A stretch of DNA of 40,059 bases, taken from Accumulibacter sp. GTDB lineage: Bacteria; Pseudomonadota; Gammaproteobacteria; Burkholderiales; Rhodocyclaceae. A program made the translations under genes and the position numbers. The number at the start of each line of letters is the position of its first letter. Within the stretch, counting starts at the first letter, position 1. Below, piece by piece: positions 23,909-31,937 of the stretch. The stretch spans positions 1 through 40,059 of the forward strand of contig JAISDL010000035.1 in NCBI GenBank assembly GCA_031264825.1, written 5' to 3'. The notes below the pieces were generated by a model. It ran no database searches. It saw only the letters and a program-made list of their open reading frames with translations, and was not told the origin of the DNA.

Positions 23909-25156
23909 CTACTCCGCTCTCGGCGTGATTCGACGCGCCGCGCGCTGGGCACGCTCGCGCGCCTCTTCGACGTTTGCGCCCGTCGAGACGACGACGCCCA
24001 TCCGGCGCTTCACAAAGCTTTCGGGCTTGCCGAAAAGGCGCAGGTCGGTTCCGGGAACGGCGAGCGCTTCGGCCGCGCCCTCGAAGACGATCCCTTTTGC
24101 CTTGATACCTCCGTAGATGACCGCCGAAGCGCCCGGCGTCCGCAGCGAAACGTCGACGGGCAGCCCCAGAATCGCGCGCGCGTGAAGCTCGAATTCCGAA
24201 AGCCGCTGCGACGCGAGCGTCACGAGCCCGGTGTCGTGCGGTCGGGGACTGACTTCCGAAAACCAGACCCGGTCGCCCTTCACAAAAAGTTCGACGCCGA
24301 AAATGCCGCGACCGCCGAGGTTTCCGGTAATCGTCCGCGCGATCGACCGCGCCTTGGCGAGCGCGGCTTCGCTCATCTTCTGCGGCTGCCACGATTCGAC
24401 GTAATCGCCGTTGATTTGCACGTGGCCGACCGGTTCGCAGAAAAAAGTCTCGATTTCGCCGCTCACGCCGACCGCGCGCACCGTCAACAAAGTGATCTCG
24501 TAATCGAAATCGACGAACCCCTCGACGATGACGCGGTTTTTGTTGACGCGCCCGCCCTCGATCGCGTAATCCCACGCGCGCGCGACGTCTTCCGGTCCGC
24601 GCAATACCGACTGACCCTTCCCGGACGACGACATCGTCGGCTTGACGAGGCAGGGGTAGCCGATTCCGCCGTCGATCGCGGCGCGCACTTCTTCGAGCGA
24701 AGCCGCAAAAGCGTAGGGCGAAGTCGGCAGACCGAGTTCCTCCGAAGCCAGACGGCGAATGCTTTCACGGTTCATCGTCAAGCGCGTCGCGCGCGCGGTC
24801 GGAATGACTTCGGAAATCCCTTCGTCCTCGATTTCCTGCAAAACCTCGGTTGCGATCGCCTCTATTTCGGGAACGACGAGGCGCGGCCTCTCCTTTTCGA
24901 TCAGCGCGCGCAACGCGGGACCGTCGGTCATCGTGACGACGTGCGCGCGGTGCGCCGTCTGCATTCCGGGAGCATTCGCGTAACGGTCGACAGCGATCGT
25001 TTCGACGCCGAGGCGTTGCAGCGCGATAACCACTTCCTTGCCGAGTTCGCCCGCGCCGAGGAGCATCACACGCACCGCGGACGGGGTAAGCGGCGTTCCA
25101 AGGGCGGCGGCGGGCAGGCGGGCGGGGCGATTCGTTCGGTCGGGCACGGCGTTCAT
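23909..25156 (-). CDS. purT: Formate-dependent phosphoribosylglycinamide formyltransferase 2
   Basis: An ATP-grasp enzyme that formylates glycinamide ribonucleotide with free formate in purine synthesis. The 415-residue protein has about 25 extra N-terminal residues before VRVMLLGAGELGKEVVIALQ, then the ATP-grasp domain with VKPTMSSSGKGQSV near residues 171-184. ETFFCEPVGHVQ, GVELFVKGDRVWFSEVSPRPHDTG and the C-terminal GIKAKGIVFEGAAEAL all match PurT and not PurK. GAGGAAAG, a few bases before the ATG, supports the start. A small hairpin AGGTT-TCC-AACCT (25171-25183) sits in the leader. It is separated from the downstream esterase by that gene's promoter. Confidence 0.96.
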   Translation of the reverse strand: MNAVPDRTNRPARLPAAALGTPLTPSAVRVMLLGAGELGKEVVIALQRLGVETIAVDRYANAPGMQTAHRAHVVTMTDGPALRALIEKERPRLVVPEIEAIATEVLQEIEDEGISEVIPTARATRLTMNRESIRRLASEELGLPTSPYAFAASLEEVRAAIDGGIGYPCLVKPTMSSSGKGQSVLRGPEDVARAWDYAIEGGRVNKNRVIVEGFVDFDYEITLLTVRAVGVSGEIETFFCEPVGHVQINGDYVESWQPQKMSEAALAKARSIARTITGNLGGRGIFGVELFVKGDRVWFSEVSPRPHDTGLVTLASQRLSEFELHARAILGLPVDVSLRTPGASAVIYGGIKAKGIVFEGAAEALAVPGTDLRLFGKPESFVKRRMGVVVSTGANVEEARERAQRAARRITPRAE

Positions 25157-25443
25157 CGAAAACTTTCCTCAGGTTGGAAACCTCCTCTTGCTTCTCTGCG
25201 CCCTGACCGTGAAGTGGGACATCCCATTCAGGGTTGGGGACGCGGGGCGTGGATTGCAAGAACTCAGGGAGGCGGACTCCCGGAATTTTACCAGCGACCC
25301 CGCTCCAAAAGCATGCGCGCGCGTCGGCGAGCCGCCGAAAAAACGCGGGGAATACGCCGGGAACACGCGCAAAACGCGCGCGTTCCGCGTTTGTGCGGAC
25401 AAGCCTTTTACGAAGCTCCCCGCTTGCCGATATAATCCCATCC
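25157..25443. other. Divergent intergenic region, purT / pssA
   Basis: This 287-base gap holds no convincing gene. On the minus strand TAAAAT (25290-25285) is a possible purT -10 box with no good -35. On the plus strand the pssA promoter lies at the right end (see separate entry). The middle (25310-25390) is a very CG-rich run of alternating GCGC/CGCG. I see no known riboswitch. Confidence 0.4.
25408..25436 (+). promoter_or_regulatory. Promoter for pssA
   Basis: TTACGA (25408-25413) and TATAAT (25431-25436) are separated by 17 bases. Transcription would start near 25443, at the GTG that best begins the PssA protein. Confidence 0.6.
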
Positions 25444-26841
25444 GTGCAACTCAAATCCTCCTCCGGAACTTCCACGCTTCTTTCCGTCTGGCAGCGTCTT
25501 GCCGGACGCACGCCGCCTTTGTCCGACCGACTCTGCGGCATTCCGGTGATGGCGACCCACGTCAGGACGCTTCGCGGTCCGGCTGAATTCGCAAAAACCC
25601 TGATCGAGCGCATTTTGGGCGCACAGCGCCGCATCTTCGTCTCGGCGCTCTACCTGGAGAACGACGAGGCGGGCAGAGAAGTGCTCGACGCGATTTACGC
25701 GGCCCGCGACGCGCGCCCGGAGATCGAAATCGCCGTCTTCGTCGACTGGCACCGCGCGCAGCGCGGCCTGATCGGCAAAGCGCCCTCGCAAGGAAACGCC
25801 GCGCTGTACAAAGCCCGTGCGCTCGAACGCGGACCGGGCGTCCCGATATACGGCGTGCCCGTCCAGAAAAGCGAACTGATGGGCATTTTGCACCTCAAGG
25901 GAATCGTCATAGACGACGACGTCTTCTACAGCGGCGCCAGCCTCAACAACGTTTATCTGCACTGGAAAGAAAACTACCGGCTCGACCGCTACCACCTGAT
26001 CCGCAGTCCGGCGCTCGCCGACGCGATGGCGGGCCTGATGAACGGCGTCCTGCGCGCCAATTCGGCCGTACATCCGCTCGACACGCCGAAAACGCCCGTC
26101 ACGGTCGAGATTCGCCGAAAGATCGTCCGTTTCCGCCGCCTTCTCGGAGCGGCGCGCTACGCCTTTGAGAAAGCGGGTTTACGGCCCGGACACGTCTACA
26201 TCACCCCCCTGCTCGGCATCGGTATCCGCCGCAACGAACTCAACGCGACGATCCTCAACCTGATCCGCCAGGTGGAACGGCATCTGGTCCTTTTCACCCC
26301 CTACTTCAACCTGCCGGGGCCGATACGCCGAGCGATCTCCCGAAAAATTCAGGACGGTTGCCGCGTCACGATCGTTCTCGGCGACAAGACCGCCAACGAC
26401 TTCTACATTCCCCCGGACCAGCCCTTCAAGGCAATCGGCGCGATCCCCTACCTTTACGAAGCCAACCTGCGCCGCTTTTGCAAAACCTACCAGAAGGTCA
26501 TGGACTCCGGGCAGTTGAACATCCACGTCTGGCGGCACGGCGAAAACACGTTCCACGTCAAGGGAATGCTCGTCGACGAAAACTTCATGCTGCTCACAGG
26601 GCACAACCTCAACCCCCGCGCGTGGCGGCTCGACCTGGAAAACGCCCTCCTGATCCACGACCCGCAGCAACTGCTCACCGCGCAGAACCGGGCCGAACTC
26701 AAGCAAATCACGACGCACGCGAAACGCATCGAGCATTACGAAGAAATCGAGACGACCGACGCTTACCCGCCGCCGGTCCAGCGCCTGATCCGTCGCCTCG
26801 CGCGCGTTCGGATCGACCGGTTGTTGAACCAGATACTCTGA
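25444..26841 (+). CDS. pssA: CDP-diacylglycerol-serine O-phosphatidyltransferase, phospholipase-D type
   Basis: Makes phosphatidylserine, the precursor of phosphatidylethanolamine, at the membrane. From GTG 25444 the protein is 465 residues (E. coli PssA 451) and matches that family along its length: VFVDWHRAQRGLIG, IYGVPVQ, then HKD motif 1 (HLKGIVIDDDVFYSGAS near residues 150-166), TPYFNLPGPIRRAI, GDKTANDFYIPPDQPFKAIGA, HKD motif 2 (HVKGMLVDENFMLLTGHNLN near 372-391), and the basic end RLIRRLARVRIDRLL. This form is typical of gammaproteobacteria; many betaproteobacteria use another type. The start is uncertain: the best promoter would give an almost leaderless GTG mRNA, and the later ATG 25549 would remove 35 poorly conserved residues. 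Confidence 0.93.
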   Translation: MQLKSSSGTSTLLSVWQRLAGRTPPLSDRLCGIPVMATHVRTLRGPAEFAKTLIERILGAQRRIFVSALYLENDEAGREVLDAIYAARDARPEIEIAVFVDWHRAQRGLIGKAPSQGNAALYKARALERGPGVPIYGVPVQKSELMGILHLKGIVIDDDVFYSGASLNNVYLHWKENYRLDRYHLIRSPALADAMAGLMNGVLRANSAVHPLDTPKTPVTVEIRRKIVRFRRLLGAARYAFEKAGLRPGHVYITPLLGIGIRRNELNATILNLIRQVERHLVLFTPYFNLPGPIRRAISRKIQDGCRVTIVLGDKTANDFYIPPDQPFKAIGAIPYLYEANLRRFCKTYQKVMDSGQLNIHVWRHGENTFHVKGMLVDENFMLLTGHNLNPRAWRLDLENALLIHDPQQLLTAQNRAELKQITTHAKRIEHYEEIETTDAYPPPVQRLIRRLARVRIDRLLNQIL

Positions 26842-26945
26842 ACGTCAGGTATCAGGAATCAGATCAGTGACCGGCGGCTTCGCCGCCGGAGAAAGAGCTT
26901 TGAAACACCGATCGGTTTTCATCTGATCCCTGATCTCTGGCGGCA
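26842..26945. repeat. Palindromic element C1 between convergent pssA and Mn exporter
   Basis: Outer arms GTCAGGTATCAGGAATCAGATCAG (26844-26867) and CATCTGATCCCTGATCTC (26920-26937) form an imperfect inverted repeat. Between them a perfect hairpin CCGGCGGC-TTC-GCCGCCGG (26871-26889) has an especially stable UUCG-type loop, a possible bidirectional transcription barrier. The segment ATCGGTTTTCATCTGATCCCTGAT is the reverse complement, with one or two changes, of ATCAGGGATCGGATGAAAACCGAT at 39914-39937, so C1 and the element after livF belong to one family in opposite orientation. Confidence 0.7.
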
Positions 26946-26947
26946 CG

Positions 26948-27523
26948 CTAAAACCCGAAGCGCTTTCCGACGCCGGCGAGCGTCAGCACGCCGAGCACCG
27001 CGAAAATCCCGGCGGCGACGGCATGAACGACGCGCGTCGGAATCCGGTGCGCGAGCCGGTCGCCGAGAAGTACCGCGGGTACGTTGGCGATCATCATCCC
27101 CAGCGTCGTCCCTGCGACGACCGCCACGAGCGCGTGATACTGCGCCGCGAGCGCGACGGTGGCGATCTGCGTCTTGTCACCGATCTCGGCGATGAAGAAC
27201 GCGACCAGCGTCGTGGTGAAAACGCCGTACCCGGCGATCTTCGCCTCGCCCTCGTCGAATTTATCGGGGACCAGCGTCCAGGCGGCCATGCCGATGAAAG
27301 AGACGCCGAGCACCCAGCGCATCGTTTCCGGCGGCGCGACCGAAGTGATCCACGCACCGACCGCCCCGGCGAACGCGTGATTCGCCAGCGTCGCGACGAG
27401 GATGCCGAGGATGATCGGTACGGGTTTTCGAAATTTTGCGGCGAGGATAAACGCGAGGAGTTGGGTTTTGTCGCCGATTTCGGCGAGCGTCACGATCCCT
27501 GCGGAGATCAAAAAAGCTTCCAT
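26948..27523 (-). CDS. TMEM165/Gdt1 (UPF0016) family manganese exporter
   Basis: A 191-residue inner-membrane protein of the cation/Ca2+ exchanger-related UPF0016 family; bacterial members (e.g. Vibrio MneA) export Mn2+. It has six hydrophobic segments in two homologous halves, each with the signature E-x-G-D-K-T: EIGDKT at residues 15-20 and again at 113-118. The central loop is acidic (PDKFDEGEAK). The start is ATG 27523, preceded by AGGGA. The leader is a yybP-ykoY manganese riboswitch with its own promoter, which strongly supports Mn2+ as the cargo. The open frame extends far upstream only as antisense to the FAD/Fe-S gene. Confidence 0.95.
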   Translation of the reverse strand: MEAFLISAGIVTLAEIGDKTQLLAFILAAKFRKPVPIILGILVATLANHAFAGAVGAWITSVAPPETMRWVLGVSFIGMAAWTLVPDKFDEGEAKIAGYGVFTTTLVAFFIAEIGDKTQIATVALAAQYHALVAVVAGTTLGMMIANVPAVLLGDRLAHRIPTRVVHAVAAGIFAVLGVLTLAGVGKRFGF

Positions 27524-27552
27524 ATCATTCCCTGTGCCGGACAAAGACGAAT

Positions 27553-27589
27553 GACCTCGCATCCCCTCCGGCGAAAGGGATGCGAGGTC
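27553..27589 (-). promoter_or_regulatory. Expression-platform hairpin of the Mn riboswitch
   Basis: A perfect 13-bp stem, GACCTCGCATCCC with GGGATGCGAGGTC (27577-27589 and 27553-27565), encloses an 11-base loop just after the aptamer and about 30 bases before the ATG. The sequence after it (ATTCGTCTTTGTC) is only weakly U-rich, so the switch may act on termination or on access to the start region. The 5' strand of the stem lies next to the aptamer's closing bases (TTTGACC). Confidence 0.65.
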
Positions 27590-27590
27590 A

Positions 27591-27690
27591 AAGGTCTTGC
27601 CAGGCACGGGAACCGCCTGCGCCATGACCCACGGGCCAAGTATGTTGACGCAAGCCTTCTCTTTGCGAGGAGCGGCTACTCCCCAGTGAC
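27591..27690 (-). ncRNA. yybP-ykoY manganese riboswitch aptamer
   Basis: The minus-strand leader contains the conserved aptamer pieces in order: CTGGGGAGTAGC (27684-27675 core), a P2 hairpin, GTCAACATACTTGG (27649-27636), a second arm GTGGGTCATGGCGCAGGCGG, and CTGGCAAGACC (27603-27593). The E. coli mntP (yebN) riboswitch has the same GGGGAGUAGC, GUCAACAUACU and GGCGAGACC. Known members bind Mn2+ at the L1/L3 junction and switch on Mn exporters, which is what the gene 68 bases downstream encodes. Recognised from memory; not run against a covariance model. Confidence 0.93.
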
Positions 27691-27698
27691 GGGCGCGA

Positions 27699-27726
27699 AT
27701 TATACCGAAGCGCGGATTTTTTGCAA
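27699..27726 (-). promoter_or_regulatory. Promoter of the riboswitch-exporter transcript
   Basis: On the minus strand TTGCAA (27726-27721), 16 bases, then TATAAT (27704-27699). Transcription would begin just before the aptamer's 5' strand. Confidence 0.7.
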
Positions 27727-27832
27727 TGGCTTCAGTAGGCTTTCGGTGGGCAGTGTCGTCGCTCGTCTTTTTTCCGCGCCGCCGATACGATAGAATCGTG
27801 TGAACCGACCCATTTACGCTGTTTGGATAAAC

Positions 27833-30800
27833 ATGACTGCCCGTCTGCGCGAGATACCTTACAACTACACGTCTTTTGCGGACGGCGAGATCGTCGTCCG
27901 CCTGCTCGGCGAAGAAAATTGGGCGATTCTCAACGAACTTCGAAGTCAGCGCGTCACCGGTTTGTCCGCGCGGATGCTTTTTGAGGTTCTCGGCGACATT
28001 TGGGTGATCCAGCGCAACCCCTACCTCGAAGACGACCTCTTGAACAATCGCAATCGCCGCGAAGCGCTGATCGGCGCGCTGCGGCACCGGCTCCGCGAGA
28101 TCGACAAGCGCCGTCAGGGGAACGCGAAGGTATTCCAGCTTTGCAGCGCCGCGCAGAGCGCCGTCGATGCCTTCGAGCAGCACTTCGACCGGACGCGCGC
28201 GCTGCGCGCGCGCGCGTTGAAGACGCTCTCGCGCCGCACGCGCCGCGACAACATCGCTTTCGACGCGCTGTCGCGCGTCTCTCACGTGACCGACGCGTCG
28301 GACTGGCGGATAGAGTATCCGTTCGTCGTGCTCTTCCCGGATACCGAGGAGGAAGCCGCCGGACTCGTGCGCGCGTGCATCGAACTGGGACTGACGATCG
28401 TCCCGCGCGGCGGCGGGACGGGGTATACGGGCGGCGCCGTTCCCCTGTCGCCGTTCTCGGCGGTCATCAACACGGAAAAACTGATCGACGCGGGGCCGGT
28501 CGAGGAGATTACCTTGCCGGGGAGCGACCGGACGCACGCGACGATCCGCACGGGCGCCGGCGTCGTCACCGAGCGCGTCGCCGAGATCGCCGACGCCGCG
28601 GGTTATGTTTTCGCCGTCGATCCGACGTCCGCGAGCGCGTCGTGCGTCGGCGGCAACGTCGCGATGAACGCCGGCGGGAAGAAGGCCGTCCTGTGGGGTA
28701 CGGCGCTCGATAACCTCGTGTGGTGGAAGATGGTCGACCCTGCCGGACGCATCGTCGAGATCACGCGACTGCGCCATAAACCGGGAAAAATCCACGAAGA
28801 GCGCGTCACGGAATTCGAAATCAAGCGCTTTGCGGCGGACGGGAAGACGCTCGACGGAAAAGTCGAGACGCTCAATATCCCCGGCGGCAGTTTCCGCAAG
28901 GCCGGACTCGGCAAGGACGTGACCGACAAATTCCTTTCGGGTCTGCCGGGGGTGCAGAAAGAGGGGACCGACGGTTTGATCCTTGCCGCGCGCTGGTTGC
29001 TGCACAAGATGCCGCCGCACGTGCGGACGGTCTGCGTGGAGTTTTTCGGTCAGGCGCGCGAGGCCGTCCCAGCGATCGTCGAAATCGCCGATTATTTCAA
29101 GCCCGGCGGCGCGGGCCGCGAAGCCGGCGTCGCGCTCGCGGGGCTCGAACACCTCGACGAGCGTTATATCAAGGCGGTCGGCTACGCGACGAAGGCGAAG
29201 CGCCGTGAGCGTCCGAAGATGGTCCTGCTCGGCGATCTTGTGGGGGACGACGAACAAGCGGTGGCGGAAGCCGCTTTGGAGATCGTCCGCCTTTGCGCGC
29301 GGCGGGGAGCTACGGGCTTTATCGCCTCGGACGCCGACGCGCGGAAGAAGTTCTGGCTGGAGCGCTCGCGGACTGCGGCGATTTCGCGTCATACGAACGC
29401 GTTCAAGCTCAACGAGGACGTCGTGATTCCCCTGCCCCGGATGGGCGAATACTGCGACGGGATCGACCGGATCAACATCGAATTGTCGATCCGCAACAAG
29501 CTCGAACTCTGCGACCGGCTCGACGCCTTTTTTTCGGGGACGCTGCCGATCGACAGCGGCGACGCCGGACTCGACCCGGAAGTTCTGATCGGCGACGCGC
29601 GTTCGGATGCGCGGGAAGCCGTCGCCACTGTCCGCCGACGCTGGTGGTGGATTCTCGACGCGCTCGATATACCGCTCGCGGAGGCGGAGCCGCTCTTCGA
29701 CGAATACGGCGTTCGCGCGGGGGCGCTGACGAACACGGCGGAGAACCCGACGCTCTTCCATCGCTTGCAGGACCGTTCGGTTCGCGTTTCGTGGAAGGAC
29801 GAACTCAAGCGCCCGATCGAGGCGATTTTCAGAGGCGCGATGTTCCAGCCCGTCCTCGACGGTGTCAAGGCTGCCCAGAAGGAAAATCTGCGCGGGCGCA
29901 TCTTCGTCGCGCTCCACATGCACGCCGGCGACGGCAACGTGCACACGAATATTCCGGTCAATTCCGACAATTACCCGATGTTGCAAACGGCTTACGCGAC
30001 CGTCGCGCGCATCATGGCGCTTGCGCGCTCGCTCGGCGGCGTGATTTCGGGCGAACACGGGATCGGCCTCACGAAGCTCGATTTTCTGACCGAAGACGAG
30101 CTTCGCCCCTTCGCCGAATACAAGGCGCGAATCGACCCCGACGGGCATTTCAACAAAGGCAAGCTCCTGCCGGGCGCGAATCTTTCACGCGCCTATACGC
30201 CGTCGTTTTCCTTGCTCGGAACCGAATCGCTGATCATGGAGCAGTCCGAGATCGGCAAGATTTCGGCGATGATCAAGGACTGTCTGCGCTGTGGGAAATG
30301 CAAACCCGTCTGCTCGACGCACGTCCCGCGCGCCAACCTGCTCTACTCGCCGCGCAACAAGGTTCTCGCGGCCTCGCTCCTGATCGAAGCCTTCCTGTAC
30401 GAGGAACAGACGCGGCGCGGCGTTTCGCTCGCGCATTTCGACGAGTTCAACGAAGTCGCCGACCACTGCTCGATCTGTCATAAATGCGTCAAGCCGTGTC
30501 CGGTCAATATCGACTTCGGCGACGTCACGGTTCGCATGCGGAATTTCCTGCGCGAGCAGGGGAAGAAGAAATTCGTCCCGGCCAAGGTCGCGGCGATCGC
30601 CTTTTTGAGCGTGAAGGACGCGACGTATATCCGCGTCATGCGTAAGCTCATGATCGAATGGGGCTACAGGGGCCAGCGCTGGGCGCACCACCTGGCGAAG
30701 TCTTTCAGGCTCATCCAGGGGCAGACGCGCCACCCGCCTTCGACGGCCGAGCGCTCGACTTTCAGTTCGCAGATCATTCATTTCGTCAACCGGCCGTTGC

Positions 30801-31696
30801 CGAGCGTTCCGCGCCATACGTCGCGGGCGCTTCTCGACATCGAGGACGAAAAGATCGTTCCGATCATCCGCGACCCCGAAAAGCTCAACGCGCCCGACCG
30901 CGTCAATGAGGCGGTCTTCTATTTCCCCGGCTGCGGTTCGGAACGCCTGTTCTCGCAGGTCGGGCTTGCGACGCAGGCGATTCTTTACGAGATCGGCGTG
31001 CAGACGGTTCTGCCGCCGGGTTATCTGTGCTGCGGCTACCCGCAGAACGCCGCCGGCGAGTCCGGGCAGGGCCGAAAGATCACGACCGACAACCGCGTGC
31101 TTTTCCACCGGGTGGCGAATACCCTGAACTATCTCGACATCGGAACCGTGATCGTTTCGTGCGGAACGTGCATGGATCAACTGCTCGAATACCGTTTCGA
31201 CAAGATATTTCCGGGATGCCGCCTTTTGGACATTCACGAATACCTGCTCGAAAAAGGCGTCACGCTCGAAAAAAGCCCCTCGGACAAGACGCGCTATATG
31301 TATCATGAGCCTTGCCACGCGCCGATGAAAACGCAACCGGGCTCCAGGGTTGCCGGCGCGCTCCTCGGGCGCGACATCGTTTCGCTCGAACGATGTTGCG
31401 GCGAATCCGGAACGCTCGCGGTGACGCGGCCCGATATTTCCACGCAACTGCGCTACCGCAAGCAACGCGAGATCGAAAAAGGCGTCGACGAATGCCGCGC
31501 CGGAGGATACACGGGCGATATCCGCCTTTTGACCTCGTGCCCGTCGTGCCTGCAAGGGCTGTCGCGCCAGAACGCGCCGGGACTTCGCGCCGACTACCTC
31601 GTCGTCGAAATCGTCCGGCAGCGCCTTGGGAAGAACTGGATGGAGGACTATATCCGTAAAGCCGGTAACGGCGGAATCGAGCGCGTCCTGCTCTGA
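27833..31696 (+). CDS. Giant FAD-linked dehydrogenase / 4Fe-4S / CCG-domain protein (DUF3683 family)
   Basis: A 1287-residue fusion related to D-lactate and glycolate dehydrogenases. Residues 1-120 match DUF3683 (ARLREIPYNYTSFADGEIV). A PCMH-type FAD domain follows from about 160 (VPRGGGTGYTGGAVPLS, ASASCVGGNVAMNAGGKKAV), then a long FAD-oxidase C-terminal domain with HMHAGDGNVHTNIP and GEHGIGLTK. Two 4Fe-4S clusters are read from CLRCGKCKPVC near 818 and CSICHKCVKPCP near 878. The C-terminus has two CCG-type cysteine motifs (CCGYPQ near 1065 with CGTC near 1109; CCGESG near 1187 with CPSC near 1235), as in GlpC/LldE/GlcF. It probably oxidises a 2-hydroxyacid and passes electrons to quinone; the substrate is unknown. 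I prefer ATG 27833 over GTG 27800 because homologues start at MTARLREIP. Confidence 0.93.
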   Translation: MTARLREIPYNYTSFADGEIVVRLLGEENWAILNELRSQRVTGLSARMLFEVLGDIWVIQRNPYLEDDLLNNRNRREALIGALRHRLREIDKRRQGNAKVFQLCSAAQSAVDAFEQHFDRTRALRARALKTLSRRTRRDNIAFDALSRVSHVTDASDWRIEYPFVVLFPDTEEEAAGLVRACIELGLTIVPRGGGTGYTGGAVPLSPFSAVINTEKLIDAGPVEEITLPGSDRTHATIRTGAGVVTERVAEIADAAGYVFAVDPTSASASCVGGNVAMNAGGKKAVLWGTALDNLVWWKMVDPAGRIVEITRLRHKPGKIHEERVTEFEIKRFAADGKTLDGKVETLNIPGGSFRKAGLGKDVTDKFLSGLPGVQKEGTDGLILAARWLLHKMPPHVRTVCVEFFGQAREAVPAIVEIADYFKPGGAGREAGVALAGLEHLDERYIKAVGYATKAKRRERPKMVLLGDLVGDDEQAVAEAALEIVRLCARRGATGFIASDADARKKFWLERSRTAAISRHTNAFKLNEDVVIPLPRMGEYCDGIDRINIELSIRNKLELCDRLDAFFSGTLPIDSGDAGLDPEVLIGDARSDAREAVATVRRRWWWILDALDIPLAEAEPLFDEYGVRAGALTNTAENPTLFHRLQDRSVRVSWKDELKRPIEAIFRGAMFQPVLDGVKAAQKENLRGRIFVALHMHAGDGNVHTNIPVNSDNYPMLQTAYATVARIMALARSLGGVISGEHGIGLTKLDFLTEDELRPFAEYKARIDPDGHFNKGKLLPGANLSRAYTPSFSLLGTESLIMEQSEIGKISAMIKDCLRCGKCKPVCSTHVPRANLLYSPRNKVLAASLLIEAFLYEEQTRRGVSLAHFDEFNEVADHCSICHKCVKPCPVNIDFGDVTVRMRNFLREQGKKKFVPAKVAAIAFLSVKDATYIRVMRKLMIEWGYRGQRWAHHLAKSFRLIQGQTRHPPSTAERSTFSSQIIHFVNRPLPSVPRHTSRALLDIEDEKIVPIIRDPEKLNAPDRVNEAVFYFPGCGSERLFSQVGLATQAILYEIGVQTVLPPGYLCCGYPQNAAGESGQGRKITTDNRVLFHRVANTLNYLDIGTVIVSCGTCMDQLLEYRFDKIFPGCRLLDIHEYLLEKGVTLEKSPSDKTRYMYHEPCHAPMKTQPGSRVAGALLGRDIVSLERCCGESGTLAVTRPDISTQLRYRKQREIEKGVDECRAGGYTGDIRLLTSCPSCLQGLSRQNAPGLRADYLVVEIVRQRLGKNWMEDYIRKAGNGGIERVLL

Positions 31697-31937
31697 CCCG
31701 GATACGCGGTCGAGCATCGGGAAAACGGCTTTTTGGAGACATTTCTCACAAGGGAGAGACACTTGCTGGAAACCGCTTTCTTTTTAGCGTGATAATCTCG
31801 AAAATAAGGGGGTAACGCCCCTTCCGCGCCGCGCCGCCCGTTTTATTTCGGGCCGACGATGTGGCACGACCGCGCGGAGTTCTCATGTCGAACCGATCTT
31901 GCATCGGTTCCGACGTTTAACGAGGCCTATACACGCA
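31697..31937 (+). other. Hairpin-rich leader of the PilZ-like gene
   Basis: This 241-base gap has no gene. A TGATAATCT extended -10 (31790-31798) could start transcription near 31804. The stretch after it holds three stem-loops: GGGG-TAACG-CCCC (31809-31821), GCCCG-N8-CGGGC (31836-31853), and an 11-bp stem with one bulge, GTCGAACCGAT-CTTGC-ATCGGTTCCGAC (31887-31913), ending about 24 bases before the ATG. None has a terminator T run. No known riboswitch is recognised. Confidence 0.5.

Noticed and set aside
27524..30148. Long minus-strand open frame running from the Mn exporter across the FAD/Fe-S gene
   Set aside because: Its translation is Arg/Val/Glu-rich without domains and is antisense to a clear DUF3683 dehydrogenase. 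The open frame is a GC-bias artefact, and the riboswitch lies inside it.
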